A DNA stretch of 64,000 nucleotides from SFEL01 sp964392455 (GCA_964392455.1 CAYMPG010000001.1:62001-126000), one strand, 5' to 3'; positions 44,010-52,832 are shown, counted from the first letter of the stretch. Notes: generated from the letters alone by a model not told the origin. Numbers and translations: made by a program.

Positions 44010-44920
44010 TGACAAAGGTGGATACTTCGATAAACTTTGCCGGAATTCATATGAAAAACCCCGTTACCACCGCAAGCGGCACATTTGCCCCACGGGAGAG
44101 CGGCGAATTCTACGATATTTCCAGGCTGGGTGCAGTGATAACAAAGGGCGTGGCGGCAGAGCCCTGGCAGGGCAACCCCACTCCCCGCATAGCGGAAACC
44201 TATGGAGGTATGCTCAATGCGGTGGGCCTGCAGAATCCCGGCGCAGCGGAATACATAAAAAAAGACCTTGCATACCTTGAAGGCTTTGATGTGCCCGTTA
44301 TAGCAAACCTTGCTGGCCACAGTGTGGAGGAATACTGCGCCGTGGCAGAGCTGCTTAACGATACCCCGGTGGCCATGTATGAGCTGAATATATCCTGCCC
44401 CAATGTAAAGCAGGGCGGCATAGGCTTTGGCACAGACCCTGCCATGGCGGCGGAGGTGACGGCTGCGGTAAGGAAGGTTTCAAAAAAGCCGCTGATGGTA
44501 AAGCTGACGCCAAACGTTACTGACATTACTGCCATAGCAAGGGCGGTGGAGGATGGAGGGGCGGATGCCATATCCCTCATCAATACTCTCCTTGGTATGC
44601 GGATAGATCTGCGTACCGGGCGGCCCGTGCTTGCCAATGGCACAGGAGGCTTTTCCGGCCCTGCAGTAAAGCCGGTGGCCATACGGATGGTGTATCAGGT
44701 GCGCCGGGCCGTAAAGCTCCCAATACTTGGGCTGGGCGGAATAATGACCGGAGAGGACGCTGCCGAGTTTATAATGGCAGGGGCAGATGCCGTTGCAGTT
44801 GGTACGGCGGCGCTGATAAACCCCACTGCGCCGGTGGATGTGGCAGAGGGGCTCAGGGCCTTTATGGAAAGAGAAGGATACGAAAATATAGCCGCAATAA
44901 AGGCGGCATTTAAGGGATAG
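44009..44920 (+). CDS. pyrD: Dihydroorotate dehydrogenase, class 1B catalytic subunit
   Basis: 303 residues. FMN-binding TIM barrel with the N-terminal NPVTTASGTF motif, the active-site Cys130 in ELNISCPNVKQGG, KLTPNVTDI, and C-terminal GLGGIMTGEDAAEFIMAGADAVAVGTA. The catalytic cysteine (rather than serine) and a partner pyrK show the NAD-dependent class 1B. It oxidises dihydroorotate to orotate. Confidence 0.97.
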   Translation: MTKVDTSINFAGIHMKNPVTTASGTFAPRESGEFYDISRLGAVITKGVAAEPWQGNPTPRIAETYGGMLNAVGLQNPGAAEYIKKDLAYLEGFDVPVIANLAGHSVEEYCAVAELLNDTPVAMYELNISCPNVKQGGIGFGTDPAMAAEVTAAVRKVSKKPLMVKLTPNVTDITAIARAVEDGGADAISLINTLLGMRIDLRTGRPVLANGTGGFSGPAVKPVAIRMVYQVRRAVKLPILGLGGIMTGEDAAEFIMAGADAVAVGTAALINPTAPVDVAEGLRAFMEREGYENIAAIKAAFKG

Positions 44921-44931
44921 GGAGGAATATC

Positions 44932-45618
44932 ATGAGCTACAAGGCTGAGTTTATTACCTTTATGGCCCGCTCCGGCGTGCTGACATTTGGAGACTTTACC
45001 ACAAAGAGCGGGCGCAAGACCCCCTACTTTATAAATACCGGCAACTATAAGACCGGCGGGCAGATAGCAAGGCTGGGCGAATTTTACGCTGCCTGTATTG
45101 AGGAGCATATAAGCTCAGGCGAGCTGCCCAATGATATTACTGCCCTTTTTGGCCCTGCATACAAGGGGATACCCCTTGCAGTATCCACTGCGGCGGCCCT
45201 TTATCGTAATGGCCGTGATTTGAATTACTGCTTCAATCGCAAGGAAGCGAAGGATCATGGCGAAGGCGGCTCCATGGTGGGCTACAAGCCCAAGGATGGA
45301 GATAAGCTGCTGATAATCGAGGATGTTATCACCGCAGGCACAGCCGTAAGGGAAACGCTGCCTGTGCTGCATGGCGCAGCCGATGTGGAGGTGCCGGGCC
45401 TTGTTATCTCGGTGGATCGCATGGAGCGGGGCCAGGGCCAGCTTACTGCCATAGAGGAAATAAAGCGGGACTTTGGCATCACCACCTTTCCCATAGTGTC
45501 GGTAAGGGATATACTTGAGACCCTCAGCGGCAAAGAGGTGGATGGCAGGGTGCTTATAGATGAGGACATTCGCCGCAGGATGGAGCAGTATATGGCTGAC
45601 TACTGCGTGGGCGTATAA
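44932..45618 (+). CDS. pyrE: Orotate phosphoribosyltransferase
   Basis: 228 residues. FTTKSGRKTPYFINTG at the N-terminus and the PRPP-binding loop LLIIEDVITAGTAV near 124-137 are typical, as is the YNRKEAKDHGEGG-like catalytic loop (FNRKEAKDHGEGG). It makes OMP from orotate and PRPP. GGGAGGAA precedes the ATG at 44932. It ends the pyrBICFKDE operon. Confidence 0.96.
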   Translation: MSYKAEFITFMARSGVLTFGDFTTKSGRKTPYFINTGNYKTGGQIARLGEFYAACIEEHISSGELPNDITALFGPAYKGIPLAVSTAAALYRNGRDLNYCFNRKEAKDHGEGGSMVGYKPKDGDKLLIIEDVITAGTAVRETLPVLHGAADVEVPGLVISVDRMERGQGQLTAIEEIKRDFGITTFPIVSVRDILETLSGKEVDGRVLIDEDIRRRMEQYMADYCVGV

Positions 45619-45630
45619 AAAAACAAAATA

Positions 45631-45701
45631 AAAATGTAAAATGCACTTTACATTTTGGCGGCGCTGTGCTACCATACTAAATGTAAAGTGCATTTTACAT
45701 T
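45631..45701 (+). promoter_or_regulatory. Two mirror operators around the promoter of an HTH gene
   Basis: Two palindromes with the arms AATGTAAA and TTTACATT six bases apart, at 45633-45654 (centre ATGCAC) and 45680-45701 (centre GTGCAT). They are exact reverse complements. A promoter TTTACA (45647-45652), 17-base spacer, TACCAT (45670-45675) lies between them, its -35 box inside the first site and its start region at the second. Most likely autorepression by the HTH protein encoded next. The pair could also fold as a hairpin after pyrE. Confidence 0.8.
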
Positions 45702-45721
45702 TTAAGCAGGATGGTGATAGA

Positions 45722-45922
45722 GTGAATAACAAAATAAAGGAATACAGAAAGCAGCTCAAGCTCACCCAGGACGATTTGGCCAAGGCCGTGGATGTGACGC
45801 GGCAGACCATAATCGCCCTTGAGGGCGGCAAATATGACGCATCGCTGAAGCTTGCTTACAGAATAGCAAAGTACTTTAATGCAGCGATAGAGGACGTTTT
45901 TCTGTTTGAGGAGGAAGAATAA
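45722..45922 (+). CDS. Small XRE-type HTH regulator
   Basis: 66 residues from GTG 45722. Nearly all of it is one helix-turn-helix domain (KEYRKQLKLTQDDLAKAVDVTRQTIIALEGGKYDASLKLAYRIAKYF), the small YozG-like type that has no ligand domain and often sits before a membrane protein gene. A GTG start with AGGATGG upstream is used. Its stop overlaps the next gene by one base. Likely binds the two palindromes upstream and represses its own operon. Confidence 0.9.
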   Translation: MNNKIKEYRKQLKLTQDDLAKAVDVTRQTIIALEGGKYDASLKLAYRIAKYFNAAIEDVFLFEEEE

Positions 45923-46332
45923 TGGATTACAATAAGCTCATAAAAACAAGGGTACGCATATACATAGCCACAATGGCGGCCGGGGTTATATTCATACTGC
46001 TGGGGCTGCTGGGCGGGCCGGATATGACATCATCGCTGGGAGCAGCGCTTCTTGCGACAGGCATTGCGAGATATGTGCAATACAGGCGCATCGCAAAAGA
46101 CCCTGAGAAGCTGCACAGGCAGATGGTGGCGGAAAAGGACGAGCGCAATGTTATGCTGTGGACAAAGGCAAGAAGCCTTGCAGTGAGCATATATGCGGTG
46201 ATGATGGGCGTGGCAATAATAGTGCTGCACCTGATGGATATGACCCAGGCGGCAGAAATAGTATCATATTGCCTGATGGGATATGTGGGCATATACTGGA
46301 TAAGCTATCTTATCATCATGAAAAGGAACTGA
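45922..46332 (+). CDS. Membrane protein co-operonic with XRE regulator (DUF2178-like)
   Basis: 136 residues, four predicted membrane helices (about 12-32, 36-55, 85-105, 110-130) with a cytoplasmic loop KDPEKLHRQMVAEKDERNVMLWTKA between the pairs. This pattern resembles DUF2178 and related small membrane proteins that sit downstream of YozG-like regulators; the family name is from memory. Start overlaps the regulator's stop by one base. Function unknown. Confidence 0.8.
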   Translation: MDYNKLIKTRVRIYIATMAAGVIFILLGLLGGPDMTSSLGAALLATGIARYVQYRRIAKDPEKLHRQMVAEKDERNVMLWTKARSLAVSIYAVMMGVAIIVLHLMDMTQAAEIVSYCLMGYVGIYWISYLIIMKRN

Positions 46333-46366
46333 TGCTTGTAGCATAAAAGCGGTTTATCAGAAGCAT

Positions 46367-46404
46367 AAAAAGGGCGGAGGTGCGTTTTAGCAGCACTTCC
46401 GCCC
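46367..46404 (-). terminator. Terminator of the LuxR/solute-binding operon
   Basis: GGGCGGAGGTGC (46372-46383) pairs with GCACTTCCGCCC (46393-46404), one wobble. On the minus strand it is followed by TTTTT, 25 bp beyond the LuxR-type gene stop. Confidence 0.85.
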
Positions 46405-46428
46405 AGTTTGTTTATGCATGGTTCAGTG

Positions 46429-48090
46429 TCAGGCATCTTCAGTGCCGGGCCTCTCGGCCGGGGAAAGCTCGCCTTCCTGCCTGAGTATTGCTGCACAGCG
46501 CAGCAGCTGCTTAAGGGAATTAACGCCGAGGGTCATGTAAATATTCCGGTTATGGAAGCGCACTGTAGATTCTTTCACGTTCATCAGCTCTGTGATTTCC
46601 CTGACGGACTTGCCCTCAAGGTAGTAGTTGAATATGCGTCGCTCTGTTGCGGTAAGGTCCTGTATGCTGCGCCGGAAGTTTTCATAATCCTCAGGGTCTA
46701 CCTCGGCCTTGCGGGAGTATGCCAGCCGCTGCAGCTCCTGCTTATCCTGTATGCGCTCTGTCTGCATCTGGGCAAGCTCGGCTTCCACGGAGGTCTTTTC
46801 CTCCTGCATGGCAGCAAGAGCCGCCTCCCTTTGCCTATCCTGCTCGGCAAGAAATGCAAACAGGTCGTCTATTTCGATTACCTGGCTCTCGGCAGTTGAA
46901 TACTTCTTTTGGCGTATCTGGGAAAGGCTCTGCTTAAGGGGGCGCAGATAGCGCCTTGTGAAATAGAGGCAGCATATGGCGGAAAATGCCACTATTACCA
47001 GCAGAAGCATCCCAATACTAAGGGCATCCCTGTGGGCCTGACGGTCATAATCCTGCCGCAGCATAAGGGTGCTGATAGAGAAGACATCCTCACCGGGGCA
47101 AAGGCGAATGGGGCGTATCACCCCGACGTAGGAGGAATCTTCGCTTTCGCAGGAAAACAGGCCGCTTCCGAAGGGCCAAATCTGAAACCTGCCGCTGGGG
47201 GCAAGATAATAGTCATTTAATACGCCGGCGCTGAGGCTATACTGTGCATCAGCAAGGCCCTGCTGACCGCTGCTCAGGCAGAATAATGCATGGGTAAGCT
47301 CGGAGGGCTGGGCGAAGGTATGCTTAAAATAGCTTTCGCTTACCTCAAGACCGCACAGGCCGTAAAAATCGCCGCTGCTGCCGAATATTGGCAGCGCAAG
47401 CAGCATTACCCGCTCGCTTGTGCCGGGGAGGGTTACTATAGGGGTAAAGTGGTAGCTTTCTGTAAGGGGCCGGGCCTGAGCTGCTGACAGCTTGTCATAA
47501 TCCGGAAACAGCGCCGTATCAAATTCCAGCCGCCACTTTCTGTGGGGCATGGCATCGTGGCGCTTTCCAATATCCGAAAGGCCGCGGTAAAGCAATATAC
47601 GGGTATCTGTGGAATCAAGGCTATTGCGCTGCAAATACAGGCCGCTGCGTGATGTGGCTGCATTTTGCACGCCTGGGTTTATCTGGGCGTCGAGTATGAT
47701 GAATGCACCGGTGCAGGCGGTCTCCAGCAGCTTTTGATGGAGGGAGCCTATCAGCGTATCCTGTATGCCGGAGATGTGCTCCTGGGAGCCGTTTAGCTCA
47801 TCAAAGCCAAGGCCGTTTTCTGCAAGGTAGCCGTCTATGCGCCTGGCAGTAAGCTCGGAAAGCTGTATGCCCATTACGGCAAGGTTGCTGTAATGGGAGG
47901 TGATTTGTCGCTCAAAGACCTCGGATTGAAATTTCAGCGTATCCGCAATGCGCTGCTTTGTGCCGGAATAGCCGCCTATAAGAAATATTCCGATAAAGGA
48001 CAGCAGCAAAAGCAGCACGGCCAGCAGAAACATATAGCCGAACAGCTTTCGTCTGAGTGTTTGCTTTTTCTTTGTAAAGGCAAAGACCAT
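46429..48090 (-). CDS. Membrane-anchored LuxR-type transcriptional regulator
   Basis: 553 residues with an unusual build. Membrane helix 1 (about 17-40), a large extracellular region (about 45-350, possibly dCache-like), membrane helix 2 (about 353-375), a linker and long coiled coil (about 400-460), and a C-terminal LuxR/GerE helix-turn-helix (about 478-535, LTATERRIFNYYLEGKSVREI, KESTVRFHNRNIYMTLGVNS). It has no receiver or kinase domain, so it would act as a one-component sensor that binds DNA from the membrane. The ribosome binding site (AAGG) is very close to the ATG at 48090. It is 18 bp downstream of a solute-binding lipoprotein gene with no permease genes beside it. Confidence 0.85.
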   Translation of the reverse strand: MVFAFTKKKQTLRRKLFGYMFLLAVLLLLLSFIGIFLIGGYSGTKQRIADTLKFQSEVFERQITSHYSNLAVMGIQLSELTARRIDGYLAENGLGFDELNGSQEHISGIQDTLIGSLHQKLLETACTGAFIILDAQINPGVQNAATSRSGLYLQRNSLDSTDTRILLYRGLSDIGKRHDAMPHRKWRLEFDTALFPDYDKLSAAQARPLTESYHFTPIVTLPGTSERVMLLALPIFGSSGDFYGLCGLEVSESYFKHTFAQPSELTHALFCLSSGQQGLADAQYSLSAGVLNDYYLAPSGRFQIWPFGSGLFSCESEDSSYVGVIRPIRLCPGEDVFSISTLMLRQDYDRQAHRDALSIGMLLLVIVAFSAICCLYFTRRYLRPLKQSLSQIRQKKYSTAESQVIEIDDLFAFLAEQDRQREAALAAMQEEKTSVEAELAQMQTERIQDKQELQRLAYSRKAEVDPEDYENFRRSIQDLTATERRIFNYYLEGKSVREITELMNVKESTVRFHNRNIYMTLGVNSLKQLLRCAAILRQEGELSPAERPGTEDA

Positions 48091-48108
48091 CCTTATATTA
48101 CCGCAGTG

Positions 48109-49437
48109 CTACTGTATTGCCCTGAAGATTTCCCAGGTTTCATCGGCAATGGCTTGATGGCTGTCGCCGCCTAAAAGACGGTCGGGTATGCTCTTTTGCA
48201 GCTCACGCAGAGAGTCATAGAGGGTATACACATTGGTATAATACCCTGCAAATGAAGGCTCACGCACGGCAGTGGCAGTATTATTGACGGTATTCAGCGT
48301 GGTATAGAGCCTGCGGTATGCCTCTGAGGTAAATTCATAGCCCTCTATCTGCTGGAATGCCTCATAGGTGACCGGCATATAGCCTGAGCCCACGCAGAAT
48401 TCCAGATTGCGGGCGGGCTCGGTAAGCCAGCGGGCGAATATGCCTGCGGCTTCAGCTTTCTGCTCGGTGGTCTTTGTGGCGCACAGGCCCACGCCTGCCT
48501 GGGTAACGAGATAATCGCTGCCCTGGGCTTTGGGCATGGGCAGCACCTGCAGATCCATGGGCTCGGAGGTATTGTCGGGGTAGGTCACGGTATCGTTGTA
48601 GTAAAGTATGGAGGCGGTGGAGCCAAGGCCCGCCATTACCTCGCCGGTCATTACCTGGGTATTGGAATAAAGATCTGAAACGATTATATGGCCCTGGGCG
48701 TAGCTTTCTGCAAACTCCATCCAGGAATCCCTGAGGGCCGCATTATCAAAGGCATACCAGCCATCCTGTGTGTATAAGCTGTCTGCCCCCTGTTCAAGGG
48801 CATTGAGCTCCACTGCACGGATAAGATAATCCAGCGCACAGAAGGGCTTGCCGCCAGACCATTCATAGTATTTTGCAGCGGCGTCAAAAAAGCCGCTCCA
48901 GGTGGCAAGGTCATCACAGGTCACGCCGGTGGCGGCGGAAAACCGCTCAAACTGGGTGCCTGAAACAAAGAGCATATGGGTGGACTTGGATACGGGGAAA
49001 ACGCAAAGTGCATCTTCCACCATGCCGTCAGCCAGAAATTCCGGCACATAGGAAGCAAGCTCATCTTCGGTGAATATGGTATCCCAGTTCAGCAGGTTTT
49101 CTGCGCCCAGCTCCTCTGCATTGTTATTATGGCAGAAAAACAGGTCAGGCATGGCGGGCACGCCGGGGGTCTGGGCCTGAGCGTCCAGCAGCTTCTGGCC
49201 TATCTGGGCGGTGCTGGACATTAGGGTAACGTTTATTATGATGCCCTGCTCCTTTCCCACGGTCTGGTTGAATTCCTCCACCAGCCGGTTCATGGGAGAG
49301 TCCGCCTGCTCGCCGTAAACATGCCACATGGTAAGGGTAACAGGCTGCTCAGGGTCAAGCCCCGTCTTTTCTGCACAGCCGGAAAGTACCGGCAGCAGCA
49401 CAAGCAGGGCCAGAACGAGTGCGATACATTTTTTCAT
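48109..49437 (-). CDS. ABC-type extracellular solute-binding lipoprotein
   Basis: 442 residues. Lipoprotein signal with lipobox LSGC (Cys21), then a family 1 solute-binding protein fold: VTLTMWHVYGEQ at the start of the mature part, AMPDLFFCHNNN, FPVSKSTHMLFVS, and a C-terminal helical half. Family 1 proteins usually bind sugars or polyols. AAGGAAAAG lies ahead of the ATG at 49437. There are no permease or ATPase genes next to it; it is paired with the membrane LuxR-type regulator, so it may deliver its ligand to a sensor instead of (or as well as) a transporter elsewhere. Confidence 0.9.
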   Translation of the reverse strand: MKKCIALVLALLVLLPVLSGCAEKTGLDPEQPVTLTMWHVYGEQADSPMNRLVEEFNQTVGKEQGIIINVTLMSSTAQIGQKLLDAQAQTPGVPAMPDLFFCHNNNAEELGAENLLNWDTIFTEDELASYVPEFLADGMVEDALCVFPVSKSTHMLFVSGTQFERFSAATGVTCDDLATWSGFFDAAAKYYEWSGGKPFCALDYLIRAVELNALEQGADSLYTQDGWYAFDNAALRDSWMEFAESYAQGHIIVSDLYSNTQVMTGEVMAGLGSTASILYYNDTVTYPDNTSEPMDLQVLPMPKAQGSDYLVTQAGVGLCATKTTEQKAEAAGIFARWLTEPARNLEFCVGSGYMPVTYEAFQQIEGYEFTSEAYRRLYTTLNTVNNTATAVREPSFAGYYTNVYTLYDSLRELQKSIPDRLLGGDSHQAIADETWEIFRAIQ

Positions 49438-49783
49438 TTACTTTTCCTTATCCCGGTGGAGCCGCCACCGCTTCTTTATTTTCAGCTTATGGGGCAGAGC
49501 TGCCCCAATTAAGGGAAAAACCAGGCAAAATTTTGCTGCGGCCTATCAATTTGCCGCTTTTTGAGGGGGACAAAACTGGAATTATCGCTATAATCAATCC
49601 TGAGATGGGGCATAACCCTTTGCGATTACAGGGAGCCCTTTGGTATGCTTGCCATCCGGCTATGTAAAAAAACACATCCACCTGGCCTGCAAATACACGC
49701 AGGCGATCACCTCATCATACACAAAAAAGTATATCAGCATGCTTTAGATTTTTCAACAACACAAAAAAGGGAGGCGTGGCAGA
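49438..49783. other. Divergent intergenic region with a possible promoter
   Basis: 346 bp without a gene. GGGACA (49567-49572), 16 bases and a perfect TATAAT (49589-49594) could be a plus-strand promoter for the 49.8-55.7 kb cluster. A palindrome GGGGCAGAGCTGCCCC (49491-49506) lies in the leader of the minus-strand solute-binding gene. No riboswitch class was recognised. Confidence 0.35.
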
Positions 49784-50155
49784 TTGACGGATAAAAGCAG
49801 GACCGCCGAGTATCAGGTCATTCCGGACGGGGATGGCAGCCGATACAGCTTTTTCTGCGGCGTTACCGGGGCAAGGTTCTGTACAGAGAGGGCATACCGG
49901 GCGGATTCTCCCGGGCAGGAGCTGCTGCTTGCGTGGGAAAACGAAGGCCGCGGGCACTTTAACCTGTGCAGGCGATGCGGCAGGTGGGTAGTGGATGTGG
50001 CGTATAATCCAGAGGTACTGGAATGTGTAGAATGTGCAGCCTTTGAGGATGAGGCACGCTTTTGCAAAACCTGCGGCGCACGGGTACCAGCAAAAGCCAG
50101 AATATGCCCGGCCTGCGGTGCATCCCTTTATTATGAGGGGGTGGGCGGCATATGA
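49784..50155 (+). CDS. Zinc-ribbon protein, unknown function
   Basis: 123 residues from a TTG start at 49784, chosen because GGGAGG lies about ten bases upstream and no ATG fits. Four pairs of Cys-x2-Cys: CRRCGR, CVECA, CKTCG and CPACG, forming two zinc ribbons. The N-terminal 60 residues (YQVIPDGDGSRYSFFCGVTGARFCT) are not a family I recognise. The stop overlaps the next gene by 4 bp. It opens a run of eight same-strand genes. Confidence 0.75.
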   Translation: MTDKSRTAEYQVIPDGDGSRYSFFCGVTGARFCTERAYRADSPGQELLLAWENEGRGHFNLCRRCGRWVVDVAYNPEVLECVECAAFEDEARFCKTCGARVPAKARICPACGASLYYEGVGGI

Positions 50156-50427
50156 CGCAGCGGCTCAGATTTAAGGAGCTGGGTCATTATGGCTTTGGCC
50201 CTGAGGCAATGAAAAAAACCAGGCTCTGCCCGGATTGCGGCATCCTTGTGACGGATGGGTCGAATACCTGCCCGAGCTGTGGGAAAAGGCTGCCGGAGCT
50301 TACGCTGCTTGAGTGGTATGAGCAGAAGCATATGCTTTGCACCCATTGCGGCACGGTGCTTTCAGGAGACTGCCGCTACTGCCCGCGCTGCGGAAAGCGG
50401 GTGCGGCAGGCAGCAGAGGCAAGGTAA
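50152..50427 (+). CDS. Double zinc-ribbon protein
   Basis: 91 residues. Zinc ribbons CPDCG...CPSCG (about residues 26-44) and CTHCG...CPRCG (about 63-79), so two ribbon units with short spacers and a basic end. The ATG at 50152 overlaps the previous stop, so the two ribbon proteins are coupled. No enzymatic motif; likely a scaffold or binding protein. Confidence 0.78.
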   Translation: MTQRLRFKELGHYGFGPEAMKKTRLCPDCGILVTDGSNTCPSCGKRLPELTLLEWYEQKHMLCTHCGTVLSGDCRYCPRCGKRVRQAAEAR

Positions 50428-50470
50428 TGCACAGGTAAACTATGTGAATTCCGAAAGGAGAACTGACATA

Positions 50471-50965
50471 ATGCAAATAACCATCAAAACCATCCCGGAG
50501 AGCTTTCAGGAATTTGAGGAGCTTGCCAAGACGGTTGGAAACAAGCCTGAGGGGGTATGCGCCCTGTTCCTGTGTGCGGTGGAGCTGTTTGACAAAAACA
50601 AGGAGGAGGGCACCGAGGCTATAAATATGCTGCGTGGCCCACGGCCCATGGCCCCCTACGATACCCAGTTTTTGTGCGACAGGCTGCGTGGCAAGGCTTA
50701 TCTGCCCCTGGCGTACTTTGAGGGTGCCACGCCAAAGAATGGCTATGCTCCAAATAAGCCCTATGTACTGGATGTGCAGGCTGACCTGCGGCCGCAGGAC
50801 GTGGAGGAGGGCTACATCCGCTTCTTCCTTAAGACTGCGGGGGCAGATTCCCCACGGCCCATAAAGCTCAGGCAGAAGGGCTCCACGGGCGAGTGGTTCC
50901 TGTGGGAGTATTCAAGCATACTCAGCGGCATACAGATGCCTGCATCGGAGGACCCGTGGGCATAG
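50471..50965 (+). CDS. Conserved hypothetical protein, DUF6935-like
   Basis: 164 residues from ATG 50471, with GAAAGGAG upstream. Soluble, no signal peptide. Distinct stretches: MQITIKTIPESFQEFEEL at the start, GPRPMAPYDTQFLCDRLRGK in the middle, YLPLAYFEGATPKNGYAPN, and WFLWEYSSILSGIQMPA near the end. I recall this pattern from a small conserved Clostridia family labelled DUF6935, without a known function; that link is from memory. It sits between zinc-ribbon genes and a small membrane protein. Confidence 0.75.
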   Translation: MQITIKTIPESFQEFEELAKTVGNKPEGVCALFLCAVELFDKNKEEGTEAINMLRGPRPMAPYDTQFLCDRLRGKAYLPLAYFEGATPKNGYAPNKPYVLDVQADLRPQDVEEGYIRFFLKTAGADSPRPIKLRQKGSTGEWFLWEYSSILSGIQMPASEDPWA

Positions 50966-51046
50966 AGGCAGGGCCCTGGGCCTGCTGCTAAAATGAAAAA
51001 AAACGCCGGGGATTACCCGGGAAAAATCAGGCAATGGAGGTAATGA

Positions 51047-51253
51047 ATGAAAAAGGTACTGATAATACTGCTGGTACTGGTTCTGCTGGCGGGGCTGGGG
51101 ATGCTGCTGTTCAGGCATTTCGTCACCAACCGCATACCGGACGTGGGCGGCATGGAAAACCCGGATTACAGCGAATCGGCACTGAATTCAGATGCGGAGC
51201 AAAACACATTGACCTATAAAATTTCACAGGAGGATAATCATGGGACTGTTTGA
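51047..51253 (+). CDS. Small single-pass membrane protein
   Basis: 68 residues, ATG at 51047 with GGAGG six bases upstream. A hydrophobic helix (about 4-22) followed by a polar extracytoplasmic tail (NRIPDVGGMENPDYSESALN). The last 14 bases overlap the start of the next gene, which suggests coupling. No family recognised. The 80-bp gap before it contains only a short unsupported ORF. Confidence 0.6.
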   Translation: MKKVLIILLVLVLLAGLGMLLFRHFVTNRIPDVGGMENPDYSESALNSDAEQNTLTYKISQEDNHGTV

Positions 51254-52097
51254 CAAAAAGTATTGTGACATTTGCGGAGAAAAGATAGGCCTGCTGGGCA
51301 ACCGCAAGCTGGAGGATGGCAACCTCTGCAAAAACTGTGCAAAGCTGCTTTCTCCCTGGTTTGAGGAGCGCAGACATTCCACCGTGGCAGAAATCAAGGA
51401 GCAGCTCAAGTATCGTGAGGAAAACCGCATCCGTGCCGGCCAGTTTTACACCACCCGTGCCATGGGCGAATTCACAAAGGTGCTGCTGGATGAGCAGCAT
51501 CGCTGGCTGACTGTGACCAGCGCCCACGACCTGGTGGATGCAAATCCTGACATAGTGGATTTCAGCAACATTACCGGCTGCCGCATGGATATCGACGAGG
51601 ATAAGGATGAGATAATGAGGGAGGGCCCGGATGGGAAAAGGCAGTCCTACAATCCGCCAAGGTATGAGTACTCCTACGATTTCCGTATCATAATCTCTGT
51701 ACGCAGCCCCTACTTTGACGAGATGAGGTTCCGCCTGAACAGCAGCAGCATAGAGATGACTCCCATGCCCTCTACAGGCGTCTCAGGCTCATTTGGAAGG
51801 GTATACGGCGGTATGTCTGCCCTGGCCTTTGACCCCATGAGCTATCCCGAATATCGCAACTATTACAACATGGCCGAGGAAATCTGCCAGATCGTCAATG
51901 GCCTTATGAATCAGGCTGCCGGTCAGGCTGTACCCAACGCCGCAGTACCCAATACTACAGTACCCAATGCTTCCGCAGCATATGCGGCTCCTGCTGCCGC
52001 TGCTGCTCCGGTAACATCCGGATGGACCTGCTCAGCCTGTGGCGCACAGAACAGCGCAGGAAACTTCTGCGAATTCTGCGGCACGGCCCGTCAGTAA
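51240..52097 (+). CDS. DUF4428 protein with C-terminal zinc ribbon
   Basis: 285 residues. N-terminal DUF4428 zinc domain (CDICGEKIGLLGNRKLEDGNLCKNCAKLL is too long to be anything else: Cys at 9, 12, 30 and 33), then RRHSTVAEIKEQLKYREEN, a middle beta-rich region (about 65-205), an Ala/Pro/Asn-rich low-complexity linker (about 222-255), and a C-terminal zinc ribbon (CSACG...CEFCG). GGAGG lies about seven bases before the ATG at 51240. Function unknown; proteins like this are widespread in gut Firmicutes. Confidence 0.85.
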   Translation: MGLFDKKYCDICGEKIGLLGNRKLEDGNLCKNCAKLLSPWFEERRHSTVAEIKEQLKYREENRIRAGQFYTTRAMGEFTKVLLDEQHRWLTVTSAHDLVDANPDIVDFSNITGCRMDIDEDKDEIMREGPDGKRQSYNPPRYEYSYDFRIIISVRSPYFDEMRFRLNSSSIEMTPMPSTGVSGSFGRVYGGMSALAFDPMSYPEYRNYYNMAEEICQIVNGLMNQAAGQAVPNAAVPNTTVPNASAAYAAPAAAAAPVTSGWTCSACGAQNSAGNFCEFCGTARQ

Positions 52098-52133
52098 TAT
52101 AAAAAACTTTGCGAAAAGAAAGGGAAAAAGCAA

Positions 52134-52805
52134 ATGGCAAATTTTGCAGATGCCGCTAAGGCAATGGTAAGCTCAAACAGCCCAAGGGAATTTGACCTTC
52201 CTTACGAAACCACCCTTGAGGAGGTTCTCGAAAAGCTGAATGCACGTGCCGCTGCATTCCAGATGCCCTTCTCCATAAAGGGCGGCATACCCGGGGAGCG
52301 CATAGTGTTTGAAAAGGAGCCTAATCTTGAAGTAACGCTGTGGCTTTACGTTAATGATGGCAATCATATCAGGATGCAGCCCAGCATCTCCCAGAATACC
52401 ACCTCTGTAAACGGCGTGCGTGTGGATAAAAACGGCGCCCTCAGGCGGGGCGTAAAGGGAGTGGCAGTTTCTCTGCCTGCAGCCCGTGGCGAGTATATTG
52501 ACACCGTGACCGATACCGTCAGCAAAATACTGAACGGCCAGGAGGTAGAGGACTATGTGGCACCGGCTACTCCCGAGGAGGCTCCCGGCGCAGAGGGCCC
52601 CAAGGATTGGCTGACCACGCTGCTGCTGTGCCTGTTCCTTGGCTCTGTTGGCGCCCATCGCTTCTATGTGGGCAAGACGGGCACCGGTATCGTATGGCTG
52701 CTTACCCTGGGCTGCTGCGGAATAGGCACCATAGTGGATCTGGTCAAGATTATTGGCGGCAAGTTCACCGATAAAAAGGGAAATCTCATACAGAAGAAAA
52801 AGTAA
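52134..52805 (+). CDS. TM2 domain protein
   Basis: 223 residues. Soluble N-terminal half (about 1-150, possibly an alpha-beta domain) and a C-terminal TM2 domain: two membrane helices around the signature GSVGAHRFYVGKTGTGI and a Cys-rich GCCGIGTIVDLVKI. AGAAAGGG lies upstream of the ATG at 52134. TM2 proteins are found across life with no settled bacterial role. It is usual for it to lie near zinc-ribbon and DUF genes in Firmicutes (recalled, not checked). Confidence 0.85.
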   Translation: MANFADAAKAMVSSNSPREFDLPYETTLEEVLEKLNARAAAFQMPFSIKGGIPGERIVFEKEPNLEVTLWLYVNDGNHIRMQPSISQNTTSVNGVRVDKNGALRRGVKGVAVSLPAARGEYIDTVTDTVSKILNGQEVEDYVAPATPEEAPGAEGPKDWLTTLLLCLFLGSVGAHRFYVGKTGTGIVWLLTLGCCGIGTIVDLVKIIGGKFTDKKGNLIQKKK

Positions 52806-52832
52806 CATACAAGTATTTATTTGGAGGGAAAA

